From Treponema sp. (GTDB lineage: Bacteria; Spirochaetota; Spirochaetia; Treponematales; Treponemataceae), in the NCBI GenBank assembly GCA_016292805.1, contig JAEDFM010000002.1:1-64000 (forward strand): a stretch of DNA of 64,000 bases, in the 5' to 3' direction. A program made the translations under genes and the position numbers. The notes under the pieces were generated by a model that was not told where the DNA came from, searched no databases, and worked only from the letters and a program-made list of their open reading frames with translations. Positions 25,915-35,203 of the stretch are shown piece after piece; position 1 is the stretch's first letter; each line of letters opens with the position of its first letter.

Positions 25915-26400
25915 TTAGAACGGTATATCTTCAGGGAAGTCATTACCTGTATCACCATAAGAATCTGGTGTATAACTGTTCTGGTAATTGTTCTGTGGTG
26001 CACTGTTAAACTGCTGGAATGCTGGAGCACCATTTGAAGGAGCTGCACCAGATCCACCATCTCTACCACCAAGTAACTGTACATTAGTAGCAACAATGCT
26101 TACCTTGCTCATTTTCTGACCATCTTTTTCCCAACGGTCCTGTTTAAGGTATCCATCTACAGCAATCATCTTACCTTTTGTTAAGTAAGGCTTTAGATTT
26201 TCAGCTGTTTTTCCCCAGATAGTAACGTCAAAATAATTTGCTTCTTCAATCCACTGTTCACCATTTTTACGGCTACGATTAACAGCAATACTTACATTAG
26301 CTCTGGCCTGACCGTTTCCTACATAACCAAAACTGCGTTCATCTGCACCAAGATCTCTTGTAAGACGACCAATAAGAACTACATGATTTAAATCTGTCAT
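25915..26400 (-). CDS. ssb: Single-stranded DNA-binding protein
   Basis: A 161-residue SSB. N-terminal OB fold (LNHVVLIGRLTRDLGADE ... WIEEANYFDVTIWGKTAENL), a Gly/Asn/Gln-rich linker, and the acidic C-terminal tip DFPEDIPF that recruits replication partners. Located between rpsF and rpsR, the usual bacterial arrangement. Confidence 0.96.
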   Translation of the reverse strand: MTDLNHVVLIGRLTRDLGADERSFGYVGNGQARANVSIAVNRSRKNGEQWIEEANYFDVTIWGKTAENLKPYLTKGKMIAVDGYLKQDRWEKDGQKMSKVSIVATNVQLLGGRDGGSGAAPSNGAPAFQQFNSAPQNNYQNSYTPDSYGDTGNDFPEDIPF

Positions 26401-26436
26401 ATCTACTCCTTAAAAATGATTGATGGATTTTAGAAA

Positions 26437-26718
26437 CTATTCGTCAATTTTAACGAACTGATGTTTCAACATGTTCATGTTGATTTTGAATTCATTCTGA
26501 ATTTCAACAACTTTAGCTGGGTTGAGTTTCATTGTGTAAAGAACGAATTTACCTTTTTTCTGTTTCTGGATTAAATAAGTAAGGTCGCGATCACCAATTA
26601 CTTTTTCTTCTTCGATTTCAGCACCGAATTTAGCCAATGTAGCTTTAACATCTTCAGCGCCTTTTTTTGACTTTTCATCATCGATTGGATAAATAGTCAT
26701 AAGTTCATACTTTTTCAT
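26437..26718 (-). CDS. rpsF: 30S ribosomal protein S6
   Basis: A 93-residue S6, beginning KKYELMTIYPIDDEK, with GDRDLTYLIQKQKKGKFVLY. First gene of the rpsF-ssb-rpsR-rplI operon, with ribosome site CAGGAGATAC. Its leader carries structured elements that could be bound by S6:S18. Confidence 0.95.
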   Translation of the reverse strand: MKKYELMTIYPIDDEKSKKGAEDVKATLAKFGAEIEEEKVIGDRDLTYLIQKQKKGKFVLYTMKLNPAKVVEIQNEFKINMNMLKHQFVKIDE

Positions 26719-26835
26719 AAGTATCTCCTGAAATTTTGTTTCTGCCTGGGCAGAATATTTCGGAGGACATGTATTACAATCCTCAAATCAACGATTTTAG
26801 ACTGTAAATAAAAACCATATTGCGTGGTTTTTATT
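26719..26835 (-). promoter_or_regulatory. Structured leader of the rpsF operon, S6:S18-binding candidate
   Basis: Read on the minus strand, the leader contains three hairpins: an 11-bp stem (26807-26835, arms AATAAAAACCA/TGGTTTTTATT), a GAGGA/TCCTC stem followed directly by CG (26763-26784), and a 7-bp stem TTCTGCC/GGCAGAA (26740-26755) before the ribosome site. The known S6:S18 autoregulatory motif has a stem with a bulged CCG; the TCCTCCG here is a plausible match. The promoter was not located. Confidence 0.5.
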
Positions 26836-26923
26836 CCTCCTTATGGACAAGGAAAATCTTCAACGAGATTTCCAAGGGGTTCTAATACTATACTTAAAAT
26901 AAGATTTAAGGTCAATAATGGTG

Positions 26924-26952
26924 TTGTTACATTTTTCTATATAATATATAAT
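26924..26952 (+). promoter_or_regulatory. Promoter of the ankyrin-repeat gene
   Basis: TTGTTA (26924-26929), 17-nt spacer and TATAAT (26947-26952), then TCGAGT and ATG at 26959. The layout is leaderless, with no ribosome site. Confidence 0.65.
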
Positions 26953-26958
26953 TCGAGT

Positions 26959-28488
26959 ATGTACATTAATAAGAAGTTATCAGTTATTGCAATTTTTTGC
27001 TTAATTATTTCAGGCACTTTTCTGTTCGCAGAATCAGACAGTTATTATATCAATAAAGCCATGTCTGACACAAAGGTTGGCAAACAACTTTCCGGTCCTT
27101 ACGAATCTCTTGATCAGGCAGTTGCAGCCTGGATTGCTACAAATATGAGGGAAGATTCTTTTTACTGTATTTCAAAAGACAAAAAAGTAATTGCTACAAA
27201 ACCATCAAAACAGATTTCAGATATATACAATGTTGTTTTGGATGAATTTATAAACGACATGGATGGAGCTGCTGCAAAATATGATGTTACATTAGAACCT
27301 GCAGCAATAAAAAAATTGAACAGAACTATAGCAAAAGCAGAAAAAACTGCGAAAGAACCTAAAGCTGTAAAAGAAAAAACACCTCAGGAACCTAAGGCTC
27401 CAAAAGAACCAAAAGCTCCAAAAGAAAAAAAGAATAAAAAAACAAAACCTGATGTTAATAAAACTATGGAATCTGATGAATCAACTGAATCTGCAGAATC
27501 AGAATCTGAAGCTTTAGAAAAAACAGAAACTTCAGAAATTATTGAAGAAGAAAATCAAATTCCAGAAGGCCCTACTCCAGAGGAATTAGAGGCTGAAAGA
27601 CTGGAAGCAGAAAGACTTGCAAAAATCGAGGCAGAAAAAAAGGCCAAGCTGGAAGCTGAAAGACTTGCTGCAGAAGAAGCTGAACGAAAACAAAAAGAAA
27701 AAGAGGCTGCAGAAAAAGCAAAACAGGATGAAGCCTTAAAGAAGGCTCTTGAAAATGTAAATAAATCACAGGCAATAAACCGCTACAAAAAGGAATATCT
27801 TCAGGATTATATGAAGGATGAAATTGCTGAGCTTCCTGATAATTACGAAACTGCAGATACACCACTTATTTCAAATCCAAATGAAAGAGACTCCAATGGA
27901 CAAACATTACTTATGAAGGCAGCTAAGGCTGGTAATGAATGGCAGTTAAAGCTTCTTATTGATTCTGGTGCTGATATCAATCTTAAAGATAAAGATGGAT
28001 GGACAGCTCTTATGTACGCTGTGCGTTACCAGGAAAGTCTTAGTGCAGTAAATTTACTTGTAAATGCAAATGCTGAAATTAAGGATACAAACAAATATGA
28101 TTCTTCTGCACTTTTACTTGCAGCCTGCTACAACAATAATCCTGAAATTCTTAAAAAGCTTTTGAACTATTACTCTATTTCAGAAAAAGATGTTTTAAAG
28201 GCATTTACACAGCTTTTATCATCAACTTTGATTCCAGAATATGTACAGCTTGCCAAAATTAATATTTTCCTTGAAAAAGGAATTCAGCTTAATACTTTCT
28301 ACGAAGGTAAAACACCTTTAATGTATGCAGCTCAGTATGGAACTTCTACAAAAGTTCTTAAACTTCTTCTTGATAATGGTTGTATTACAACTGTTCGTTC
28401 TACAGAAGGTAAAACAGCATTTGAATATGCATCAAAAAATACAAAGCTTAAACACGACGATTATTATTGGGCGTTAAATAAAAAATAA
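26959..28488 (+). CDS. Exported ankyrin-repeat protein
   Basis: A 509-residue exported protein. Signal peptide (LSVIAIFCLIISGTFLFAES), a globular N-terminal region, a long low-complexity stretch with Pro/Lys repeats (EPKAPKEPKAPKE) and Ser/Glu-rich segments, a charged coiled coil (about residues 200-280), and three or four ankyrin repeats (NGQTLLMKAAKAGNEWQ, DGWTALMYAVRYQE, KTPLMYAAQYGTST). It is a periplasmic protein-binding scaffold by inference. The ATG at 26959 is used since it begins the signal peptide and follows the promoter. Cotranscribed with rsmD (12 bp). Confidence 0.78.
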   Translation: MYINKKLSVIAIFCLIISGTFLFAESDSYYINKAMSDTKVGKQLSGPYESLDQAVAAWIATNMREDSFYCISKDKKVIATKPSKQISDIYNVVLDEFINDMDGAAAKYDVTLEPAAIKKLNRTIAKAEKTAKEPKAVKEKTPQEPKAPKEPKAPKEKKNKKTKPDVNKTMESDESTESAESESEALEKTETSEIIEEENQIPEGPTPEELEAERLEAERLAKIEAEKKAKLEAERLAAEEAERKQKEKEAAEKAKQDEALKKALENVNKSQAINRYKKEYLQDYMKDEIAELPDNYETADTPLISNPNERDSNGQTLLMKAAKAGNEWQLKLLIDSGADINLKDKDGWTALMYAVRYQESLSAVNLLVNANAEIKDTNKYDSSALLLAACYNNNPEILKKLLNYYSISEKDVLKAFTQLLSSTLIPEYVQLAKINIFLEKGIQLNTFYEGKTPLMYAAQYGTSTKVLKLLLDNGCITTVRSTEGKTAFEYASKNTKLKHDDYYWALNKK

Positions 28489-28500
28489 AGGTCAGCATAA

Positions 28501-29076
28501 ATGAGAATTACAGGTGGAACACTAAAAGGAAGAATCATAAAATGTCCAGACGGAGTAATCAGACCGGCAATGGACAGAATGAGAGAGTCTGTATTTTCTA
28601 TTTTAGGTGACTTAAGCGGTAAATCCTGGCTTGATTTATTCAGCGGCTCGGGAACAATTGCTATTGAAGCAGTAAGCCGCGGTGCTTCCCATGTTGAACT
28701 CTGTGAAAAGGACAGAATCAAAGTAAATACAGTTTTAGAAAATGTAAAGGTTGCTCAGGAAGAATGTGGAGTTAAAATCCAATGTCATTTTATGCCTGTA
28801 GAATATTTTATAAAACGATGTAAAACCTCTTTTGATTATATTTTCTTTGATCCACCATTCCCTTACAAATTTCACGAAGATCTTGTAAAGCAGGCAGATA
28901 AAAATGGTCTTCTTAAGCCTGCAGGAACTATACTTGTCCACAGACCTGAAGAACATTTTATGCCAGATACAATTGGAAATCTAACTAGAACCGACCAGAG
29001 GATCTATGGTAGATCTATTGTAGATTTTTATACATATGTTTCAGAACCAGAAGAAAAAATTGAGAAAAGTGAATAA
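28501..29076 (+). CDS. rsmD: 16S rRNA (guanine966-N2)-methyltransferase
   Basis: A 191-residue SAM-dependent methyltransferase modifying G966 of 16S rRNA. MRITGGTLKGRII at the start, RPAMDRMRESVFSIL, the SAM motif DLFSGSGTIAIEAVSRGA, and the catalytic FDPPFPY are diagnostic. The ribosome site AAGGT precedes the ATG. It ends about 110 bp before the next gene. Confidence 0.94.
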   Translation: MRITGGTLKGRIIKCPDGVIRPAMDRMRESVFSILGDLSGKSWLDLFSGSGTIAIEAVSRGASHVELCEKDRIKVNTVLENVKVAQEECGVKIQCHFMPVEYFIKRCKTSFDYIFFDPPFPYKFHEDLVKQADKNGLLKPAGTILVHRPEEHFMPDTIGNLTRTDQRIYGRSIVDFYTYVSEPEEKIEKSE

Positions 29077-29187
29077 AATTAAAAAGTAACTATTGTATAA
29101 TATTTATAATCATTACAAATATTATGTATTTTACAATTTATAGAATTGTGTTATTATATAGGCAGTATAATAATAAGTTAATTAAAA

Positions 29188-29544
29188 ATGAGTAAACGTG
29201 ACGAGTTAGAAAAAAGTTTTAAAGAGAATCTCTCCGAAAAAATCATTCCTGATGGTTTTATCAAGGTAACTGATAATCCTGTTCAGGGTCTCACTTCCGA
29301 TCAGAAAGTCATTCTTAACCGAAAAGCAAACGCTATGTTTAACAACGGCAATGTTGAAGATGCGCGTCGTATCTTTATCACTACTGGTTATTCAGATGGG
29401 CTTACCCGCGTTGGCGATTATTACAACAACAAAAACGAAAGCTTAAAAGCACTTAAGGCATATTGGCTGGCTCATAATAAACGTGACTCAGAACCAATTC
29501 TTGCTGATATTGCTAAAGTAATTTCAACACTTATTAATGAATAA
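29188..29544 (+). CDS. Small TPR-like hypothetical protein
   Basis: A 118-residue cytoplasmic protein, not a named family. Helical throughout, with TPR-like periodicity (AMFNNGNVEDARRIFITTGY, SLKALKAYWLAHNKRD). It lies 5 bp before the long TPR gene and probably acts with it. Upstream boxes TTACAA and TTATAT (29131-29159) could be the promoter of the pair and rlmN. Confidence 0.65.
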   Translation: MSKRDELEKSFKENLSEKIIPDGFIKVTDNPVQGLTSDQKVILNRKANAMFNNGNVEDARRIFITTGYSDGLTRVGDYYNNKNESLKALKAYWLAHNKRDSEPILADIAKVISTLINE

Positions 29545-29564
29545 GTAAAATGAAGGAACTAAAA

Positions 29565-30725
29565 ATGGAAAATTTTACACAGCAGAATGACAATTTTTTA
29601 CCGGAGTCTTTTGAAATTCCACAGATGGAATCTTCTGGTTCAAATGAAAATCTTGCTAAAATTACTGAAATTTCCAAAAGAGGTTATCAACTTATTAAAG
29701 AGAATGAATTTGAAGATGCAAAAAAAGCCTTTGAAGAAATTCTCCAGATTGAAGACAACAACAACTATGCTTTAGTAGGGCTTGGTGACACAGAACGCAA
29801 ACAGAATCACTTTGATAAGGCTATTTACTACTATCAGAAATGTCTAGATTACTATCCTGCAAATAACTATGCTCTTTTTGGTCTTGCAGATTGTTATAAA
29901 TCCCAGAACCAGTTTAATAAAGCTATTGATATCTGGCAGCAGTACCTTGTACACGATGATAAAAATATTACAGTAATTACTCGTGTAGCAGATGCTTACA
30001 GAAAAACACATGAATTTAAAAAATCTAAGGAACTTTATCTTAAAGTTCTTGAAATGGAAACTAACAATCCATATGCACTTATTGGTCTTGGTCACTTGAA
30101 CTACGACTTTAAAGAATATAAAGATGCTCTTTATTATTGGACAAAGGTTTATGAAATCAATCAGGACAGTGTTGATATTCGTGTCCTTACTTCTATTGGT
30201 AACTGTCATCGTAAATTAAAGACTTTCGACAAGGGTACAAAATATTTTGAAATGGCTCTTGTTCGTGAACCAAAAAACTTCTATGCTTTGTTTGGACTTG
30301 CAGACTGTTACCGTGGTATGAACCAGCAGTACAAATCAATTGAATACTGGAACAAAATCCTTGAAATTGATCCAAATAATAAAGTAATTCTTACCCGCGC
30401 TGGTGATGCATACCGTACCACAAGCAATTACGAACAGGCAAAAATTTACTACAACAAAGCCCTTGAAATTGACTTTGATATTTATGCTGCAATTGGTCTT
30501 GCACTTATTTGCAAAGGCGAAGGCAATTTTGAACAGGCTATCGCTCGTTTTGAAAATCTTATTAAAGATGATCCAAGAAACGGCAGACTTTATCTTGACC
30601 TTGCAGACTGTTATGTTGCGCAGGGCCGCAAAGCTGAAGCTGTTAAACTTCTTGAAAACTATCTTAAATCAGATGGCAGTAACAACATTGTAAGAAACGC
30701 ACTTGATAGAATTATGCATTCATAG
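29565..30725 (+). CDS. Tetratricopeptide-repeat protein
   Basis: A 386-residue soluble protein built of about nine TPR units with a recurring NNYALFGLADCYK/RKxxxFDKAIxYY pattern at 34-residue spacing (for example NNYALVGLGDTERKQNHFDK). No catalytic domain or signal is visible, so it is a protein-interaction scaffold. The ATG at 29565 is preferred, with AAGGAAC 6 nt upstream, over an ATG at 29550. It sits between the small TPR-like gene and rlmN. Confidence 0.85.
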   Translation: MENFTQQNDNFLPESFEIPQMESSGSNENLAKITEISKRGYQLIKENEFEDAKKAFEEILQIEDNNNYALVGLGDTERKQNHFDKAIYYYQKCLDYYPANNYALFGLADCYKSQNQFNKAIDIWQQYLVHDDKNITVITRVADAYRKTHEFKKSKELYLKVLEMETNNPYALIGLGHLNYDFKEYKDALYYWTKVYEINQDSVDIRVLTSIGNCHRKLKTFDKGTKYFEMALVREPKNFYALFGLADCYRGMNQQYKSIEYWNKILEIDPNNKVILTRAGDAYRTTSNYEQAKIYYNKALEIDFDIYAAIGLALICKGEGNFEQAIARFENLIKDDPRNGRLYLDLADCYVAQGRKAEAVKLLENYLKSDGSNNIVRNALDRIMHS

Positions 30726-30736
30726 TTTTACTGATT

Positions 30737-31762
30737 ATGGATAAGATTGTTCTCTCTGGTTTATTAAGTGAAGAAATTACTCAAAAATTAGAACTATCTC
30801 AAGGGTTCCGTGGAAAGCAGATTTTTAAATGGATTGGAAACGGCGTAAAAAGCTTTGATGACATGACAAACCTTAGTCTGGATTTACGGAACACCCTTAA
30901 AGAAAAAGCGTTAGTACGCTCTTCTACAGTAAGCAATGTTTTAAAAGATCCAGACGGAACAATTAAGCTTCAAATTACACTTTTTGATAATAACGCTGTA
31001 GAAACTGTTTTACTTACAGATAAAGAAGGTCGCAAAACAGCCTGTGTAAGCTGTCAGGCTGGTTGCGCAATGAAATGTGCTTTTTGTATGACTGGCACTT
31101 TAGGACTTTCAAGAAATCTGGAAGCTGGTGAAATTGTTGAACAGTTTTTATACCTGGAAGAAATTGCCGGTAAACTTGATAACATTGTTTTTATGGGCAT
31201 GGGTGAACCTATGCAGAATCTGGAAGGTATTCGTAAAGCAATTCAAATTCTTTGTCATAAAGACGGTCGTGCACTTTCTTCAAAAAGAATTACACTTTCT
31301 ACCTGTGGTATCATTAAAGGTATTTATGATCTTGCTGACAATGGACCTCACATTCGTCTGGCAGTTTCACTTACAACTGCAAACGAAGATTTAAGAAAAG
31401 AAATTATGCCTGTAACTTCTGGCAACAGCCTTGCAGATTTAAGAAAAGCCATTGATTATTATGCAGAAAAATCTGGAAAAAGAGTTACTCTTGAAGCTGC
31501 CCTTCTCCATAATAAAAACACAGACAAAATCAGTGCTGATAATCTTATTAATTTTGCAAAAGGTATTGATGTAAATATTAATCTTATTCCATGGAATCCT
31601 GTTTCTATTTTACCATTTACAGAACCAACTACTGAAGAAGTAAAGCATTTTGTAGGTCTGATTGAAAAAGCCGGATTAAATGTTACTCTCCGTACCCGTC
31701 GTGGCCGTAAAATTGGTGGAGCCTGCGGTCAGCTTGGTGTAAGTAAAAAATCTGAAAATTAG
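30737..31762 (+). CDS. rlmN: 23S rRNA (adenine2503-C2)-methyltransferase RlmN
   Basis: A 341-residue radical-SAM methyltransferase modifying A2503 of 23S rRNA and A37 of some tRNAs. The CAMKCAFC motif binds the [4Fe-4S] cluster, FMGMGEPMQN and SLTTANEDLR follow, and a C-terminal Cys in RRGRKIGGACGQLG is the methyl-carrying residue. Twelve bp after the TPR gene; no ribosome site is evident. Confidence 0.95.
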   Translation: MDKIVLSGLLSEEITQKLELSQGFRGKQIFKWIGNGVKSFDDMTNLSLDLRNTLKEKALVRSSTVSNVLKDPDGTIKLQITLFDNNAVETVLLTDKEGRKTACVSCQAGCAMKCAFCMTGTLGLSRNLEAGEIVEQFLYLEEIAGKLDNIVFMGMGEPMQNLEGIRKAIQILCHKDGRALSSKRITLSTCGIIKGIYDLADNGPHIRLAVSLTTANEDLRKEIMPVTSGNSLADLRKAIDYYAEKSGKRVTLEAALLHNKNTDKISADNLINFAKGIDVNINLIPWNPVSILPFTEPTTEEVKHFVGLIEKAGLNVTLRTRRGRKIGGACGQLGVSKKSEN

Positions 31763-31855
31763 TTTAAATTTGTTGACACTAAGATTAAATGAAAAGAAAA
31801 TAACAGAAACAATCGAATCATCATTAAAATAATAGAAAATTATATCGAAATATTT

Positions 31856-31888
31856 GCCTGAGTGTTAAAAACTCAGGCTTTTATATTT
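31856..31888 (+). terminator. Intrinsic terminator after rlmN
   Basis: GCCTGAGT/ACTCAGGC 8-bp stem with a 7-nt loop, followed by TTTTTATATTT. The 93 bp between the rlmN stop and this hairpin show no gene. Confidence 0.85.
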
Positions 31889-31915
31889 GAACAATAAACA
31901 ACTATTTTGTATAAT
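31887..31915 (+). promoter_or_regulatory. Promoter of the HMA-like/dehydrogenase pair
   Basis: TTGAAC (31887-31892), 17-nt spacer, TATAAT (31910-31915). The -35 box overlaps the T tract of the preceding terminator. The leader is about 48 nt, and the first gene has ribosome site GGAG. Confidence 0.75.
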
Positions 31916-31969
31916 TGATTCGATACAAAAATCCAAAATATATAAAAAGTAGATTTATGGAGCGCTGCA

Positions 31970-32173
31970 ATGCAAAAAAAGATTTACGTAGTTGGAATGT
32001 TTGATGATGGCACAGCTGCAAAAGTACAGGATGCTGTAAAAGGTGTAGCAAGTGTAACTAATGTAGTTGCTAACTGTGAAAAATCACAGGTTCTTGTTGA
32101 TTATGATGATGCAGGTGCGGAAGATGCAATTAATGCAGCAATTTCTTCTTGCGGCGTTGATGTTATAGGATAA
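31970..32173 (+). CDS. Heavy-metal-associated-like small protein without CxxC
   Basis: A 67-residue protein with the length and beta-alpha-beta pattern of HMA domains (IYVVGMFDDGTAAKVQDAVKGVASV, VLVDYDD, DAINAAISSCGVDVIG). The metal-binding MxCxxC of HMA proteins is replaced by VGMFDDGTA, so it should not bind copper in the usual way. Two other cysteines are present. It may be a regulator or structural partner of the dehydrogenase 10 bp downstream. Confidence 0.65.
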   Translation: MQKKIYVVGMFDDGTAAKVQDAVKGVASVTNVVANCEKSQVLVDYDDAGAEDAINAAISSCGVDVIG

Positions 32174-32183
32174 TCACAAACTA

Positions 32184-33131
32184 ATGATAAAACTCACAAT
32201 ATTAGACGGTCATGCTGTAAATCCTGGCGATTTATCCTGGGATATGTTTAAGGAATTTGCAGATGTGACTGTTTACGAAAGAACTCCAGCTGAAAAGCTT
32301 ATTGAACGCATTGGTAACTCCGATGCTATTTTTTTAAATAAAATCACAATAACAGAAGAAACACTTTCAGCTTGTCCTAACCTCAAATATATTGGTGTTC
32401 TTGCTACTGGTTATAATGTTATAGATCTGGAAGCTACCAGACGCCATAATATTACAGTAACTAACATTCCTGCTTATTCTACAGACTCTGTTGCCCAGCA
32501 TGTTTTTGCTCTAATTCTTCATTTTACAAATCATGTAGCAATTCATAATGATGCAGTACAGAATGGGGATTGGGTAAAATGTCCTGATTTTTGTTTCTGG
32601 AACAAAAATTTACAGGAATTAACAGGCAAAACTCTTGGTATTTTTGGTTACGGAAATATTGGTAAAAAAGTGGCACAGATTGGTCTAGCCTTTGGTATGA
32701 AAGTAATCTGCTGTACCAAAACTGCAAAAGAAGGAATGCCAAAGCAAGTTTCTTTTGATGAGCTTCTTAAACAATCTGATTTTATTTCCCTTCACGCCCC
32801 ATTAACTGATAAAACTAAGAATCTTATTAATGCAGAAACACTTAAATTAATAAAACCATCAGCTTATTTAATTAATACAGCTCGTGGCGGATTTATTGAT
32901 GAACAGGCATTAAAAGAGGCCTTAAATAAGGGAAAACTTGCAGGATATGCAGGAGATGTTATTAGCGAAGAGCCTATGAAAGCCCAGAATCCATTACTTG
33001 GAGCTAAAAACTGTATTATTACCCCACATATTGCCTGGGCTCCACTAGAAACTAGAACAAGACTTCAGGGAATTGCATTAGAAAACTTTAAGGCATTCTT
33101 AAAAGGTAAACCTCAGAATGTAGTTTACTAA
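32184..33131 (+). CDS. D-2-hydroxyacid dehydrogenase
   Basis: A 315-residue NAD-dependent oxidoreductase reducing 2-oxoacids (glyoxylate or hydroxypyruvate type) to D-2-hydroxyacids. NAD motif FGYGNIGKKVAQIG (about residue 150). Catalytic Arg in NTARGGFIDE, Glu in GDVISEEP and His in ITPHIAWA complete the site. Residue pattern is closest to glycerate dehydrogenases, but substrate is uncertain. No ribosome site; presumably translated by coupling to the gene before it. Confidence 0.88.
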   Translation: MIKLTILDGHAVNPGDLSWDMFKEFADVTVYERTPAEKLIERIGNSDAIFLNKITITEETLSACPNLKYIGVLATGYNVIDLEATRRHNITVTNIPAYSTDSVAQHVFALILHFTNHVAIHNDAVQNGDWVKCPDFCFWNKNLQELTGKTLGIFGYGNIGKKVAQIGLAFGMKVICCTKTAKEGMPKQVSFDELLKQSDFISLHAPLTDKTKNLINAETLKLIKPSAYLINTARGGFIDEQALKEALNKGKLAGYAGDVISEEPMKAQNPLLGAKNCIITPHIAWAPLETRTRLQGIALENFKAFLKGKPQNVVY

Positions 33132-33145
33132 CAGTTTAAATAAAT

Positions 33146-33192
33146 AAAAAAATCCACAATCTGCACCAATTTAGTGTAAACTGTGGATTTTT
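33146..33192. terminator. Bidirectional terminator
   Basis: AAAAATCCACA and TGTGGATTTTT arms separated by about 23 nt containing a smaller imperfect stem. Sits between convergent genes. Confidence 0.75.
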
Positions 33193-33214
33193 ATTTTAAA
33201 TTATCTGCTAAATT

Positions 33215-35203
33215 CTATTTTTTCAAGAATACTGGAATCTGATCGATTGGAGCAGCTACACTAATAGATCTGCCACCTTCGATAACTTCCTTAGTATTAA
33301 TGTTTCCCCATTTTCCAGCAGGTAAATATACTTCACGACTAGTTGCTCCGGCCTTTAATACAGGAGCTACAAGATATTCAGAACCGAACATATACTGATC
33401 TTTAAGTTCCCAGCATTTTTCATCATCAGGGAATTCGTAGAACATTGTTCGCATTACAGGTGAACCATTCTTTGCAGCTTCCTTCATTACTTTTGAAGTA
33501 TATGGAATCAAGCTTTCACGAAGTTTTATCTGTTTTTCCATAATCTTTTGAGCTTCAGGACCATAAGACCAGATTTCATTTGGACGGCCAGTATACAAAT
33601 ATCCACCACCATATCCTCTCTGAGGATCTTTATCTAATGGTGGAATATCGTGAGGATCACGGTCACCATGCAATCGTAAAATTGGAGACCAAACAGCCCA
33701 TTCAAACCAGCGTTCCAGAAGTTCGACAAATTTTGGGTCTTCAGGATTTCCATACATAAATCCACCAATGTCAGTTGTCCACCATGGAATACCAGCAAGC
33801 CCCATGTTCAATCCTTCACAAATTGAAGTTTCAAGACATTCCCATGTAGACTGAACATCACCGTTCCAAAGAACATTGTTATATTTTTGAGAACCAACCC
33901 AGCAACAGCGTTCCAGGTTAACAAAGTTTTTACGGCCGATTTTCTTCATTCCATCATAGAAAGTTTTACTGTAATACAATGGATAAATATTTGAACAAGA
34001 CAATGCAGTTCCCATCTGATAGCGATAATTGCCATAATCATAAACATTAAAATCAGGCTCAGCATTATCCATCCAGAACATATCAATACCAAAATCGGCA
34101 TAATTTTTTTCTACAATGTTCCATAAATATTCACGAGCTTCTGGATTAGTAGCATCAAAAGTAAGACAGTCGCCCATAAAGTCATAAGTCTGGTTTGTAC
34201 CACGATCTGTACGAACTAAGAAACCTCTGTCCTGCATTTCGTAAAAGTGTGAACACTTTTTATCAACAGAAGGCCAGATAGAAACCATAACTTTAGTTCC
34301 CATAGCATGGAGTTCATCACACATAGCTTTTGGATCAGGCCAGTATTCAGGATCAAAACACCAGTCTCCCTGACGAGGCCAATGGAAAAAGTCAATTACC
34401 ATAACATCAAGGTGAATTCCCATTTCTTTATATTTGCGGGCAACTGTTAAAACTTCTTCTTGAGTTCTATAACGGAGCTTACACTGCCAGAATCCAAGAT
34501 AGTCCTCTGTTAATACAGGAGCACGACCAACTGCGGCTGTAAAGTTTTCAATAATCTTTGCAGGTGTATCGCCGGCTGTAATCCAGTAATCCATTTCTTT
34601 TGTCTGTTCAGCAACCCATTCTGTAATGTTCTTAGCAAAGTTTACACGACCAACAGCAGGATTGTTCCATAAGAAACCATATCCAAGGTTAGAAATTGCA
34701 AATGGAACAGAAATCTGAGAGTTTCTCTGTGCCAATTCCAAAGTACAGCCTTTCATATCAAGGTAAGGGTCTGGATACTGCCCCATACCAAAGATTTTTT
34801 CGCCATCATTTGGATCAAAGCGAACTGTTAATTTATAGTCGCCGCCAATAATTCCCTGCCATTGACGGTTAATAACTTTTGTACAGCAGGACTGCTTTGT
34901 AGCAGAAGGATCATATGAACGGTAGTATTCATGAAGAATCTGTTTACCATCCTTAAAGAAAGTAACAACACCACCGTGATTTACTTTTACACAAAGCTTA
35001 CCATTAGTAATTACAGCACCTTCCGAAGTCATTTCTATTTTTGCAGTGCCATGATTAATTTTTTCTGTAAGTGCCCAATCTCTATCAATAAAAACAGGAT
35101 CTAATGTTGAACGCACACGGAAAGAGTCATCTCCCCATGGTTCAATCATCATTGTTTCATTTCCTTTTTTGAAAATTAAAGCATTTTTAGCTTCTAAGAA
35201 CAT
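33215..35203 (-). CDS. GH31 alpha-glycosidase (alpha-xylosidase/alpha-glucosidase)
   Basis: A 662-residue cytoplasmic retaining alpha-glycosidase. An N-terminal beta domain is followed by the barrel with FHWPRQGDWCFDPEYWPDP. The nucleophile is Asp379 in FWMDNAEPD and the acid/base Asp449 in WNGDVQSTW. Further conserved are GIPWWTTDIGGF and PILRLHGDRDPHD. These features resemble YicI-type alpha-xylosidases and related enzymes acting on plant oligosaccharides, fitting gut treponemes. No transporter lies beside it. Ribosome site AGAGGT precedes the start. The promoter is not certain. Confidence 0.9.
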   Translation of the reverse strand: MFLEAKNALIFKKGNETMMIEPWGDDSFRVRSTLDPVFIDRDWALTEKINHGTAKIEMTSEGAVITNGKLCVKVNHGGVVTFFKDGKQILHEYYRSYDPSATKQSCCTKVINRQWQGIIGGDYKLTVRFDPNDGEKIFGMGQYPDPYLDMKGCTLELAQRNSQISVPFAISNLGYGFLWNNPAVGRVNFAKNITEWVAEQTKEMDYWITAGDTPAKIIENFTAAVGRAPVLTEDYLGFWQCKLRYRTQEEVLTVARKYKEMGIHLDVMVIDFFHWPRQGDWCFDPEYWPDPKAMCDELHAMGTKVMVSIWPSVDKKCSHFYEMQDRGFLVRTDRGTNQTYDFMGDCLTFDATNPEAREYLWNIVEKNYADFGIDMFWMDNAEPDFNVYDYGNYRYQMGTALSCSNIYPLYYSKTFYDGMKKIGRKNFVNLERCCWVGSQKYNNVLWNGDVQSTWECLETSICEGLNMGLAGIPWWTTDIGGFMYGNPEDPKFVELLERWFEWAVWSPILRLHGDRDPHDIPPLDKDPQRGYGGGYLYTGRPNEIWSYGPEAQKIMEKQIKLRESLIPYTSKVMKEAAKNGSPVMRTMFYEFPDDEKCWELKDQYMFGSEYLVAPVLKAGATSREVYLPAGKWGNINTKEVIEGGRSISVAAPIDQIPVFLKK

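Noticed and set aside
23547..26718. Mobile-element origin for ssb/dnaB
   Set aside because: Their order with rpsF, rpsR and rplI is the normal chromosomal arrangement.
26807..26835. Classical terminator at the rpsF leader hairpin
   Set aside because: The T residues are part of the stem rather than a tail, so it is listed as a leader structure instead.
26824..26958. N-terminal extension of the ankyrin protein from a GTG at 26824
   Set aside because: It crosses the promoter and a hairpin of the divergent rpsF leader; the signal peptide begins at 26959.
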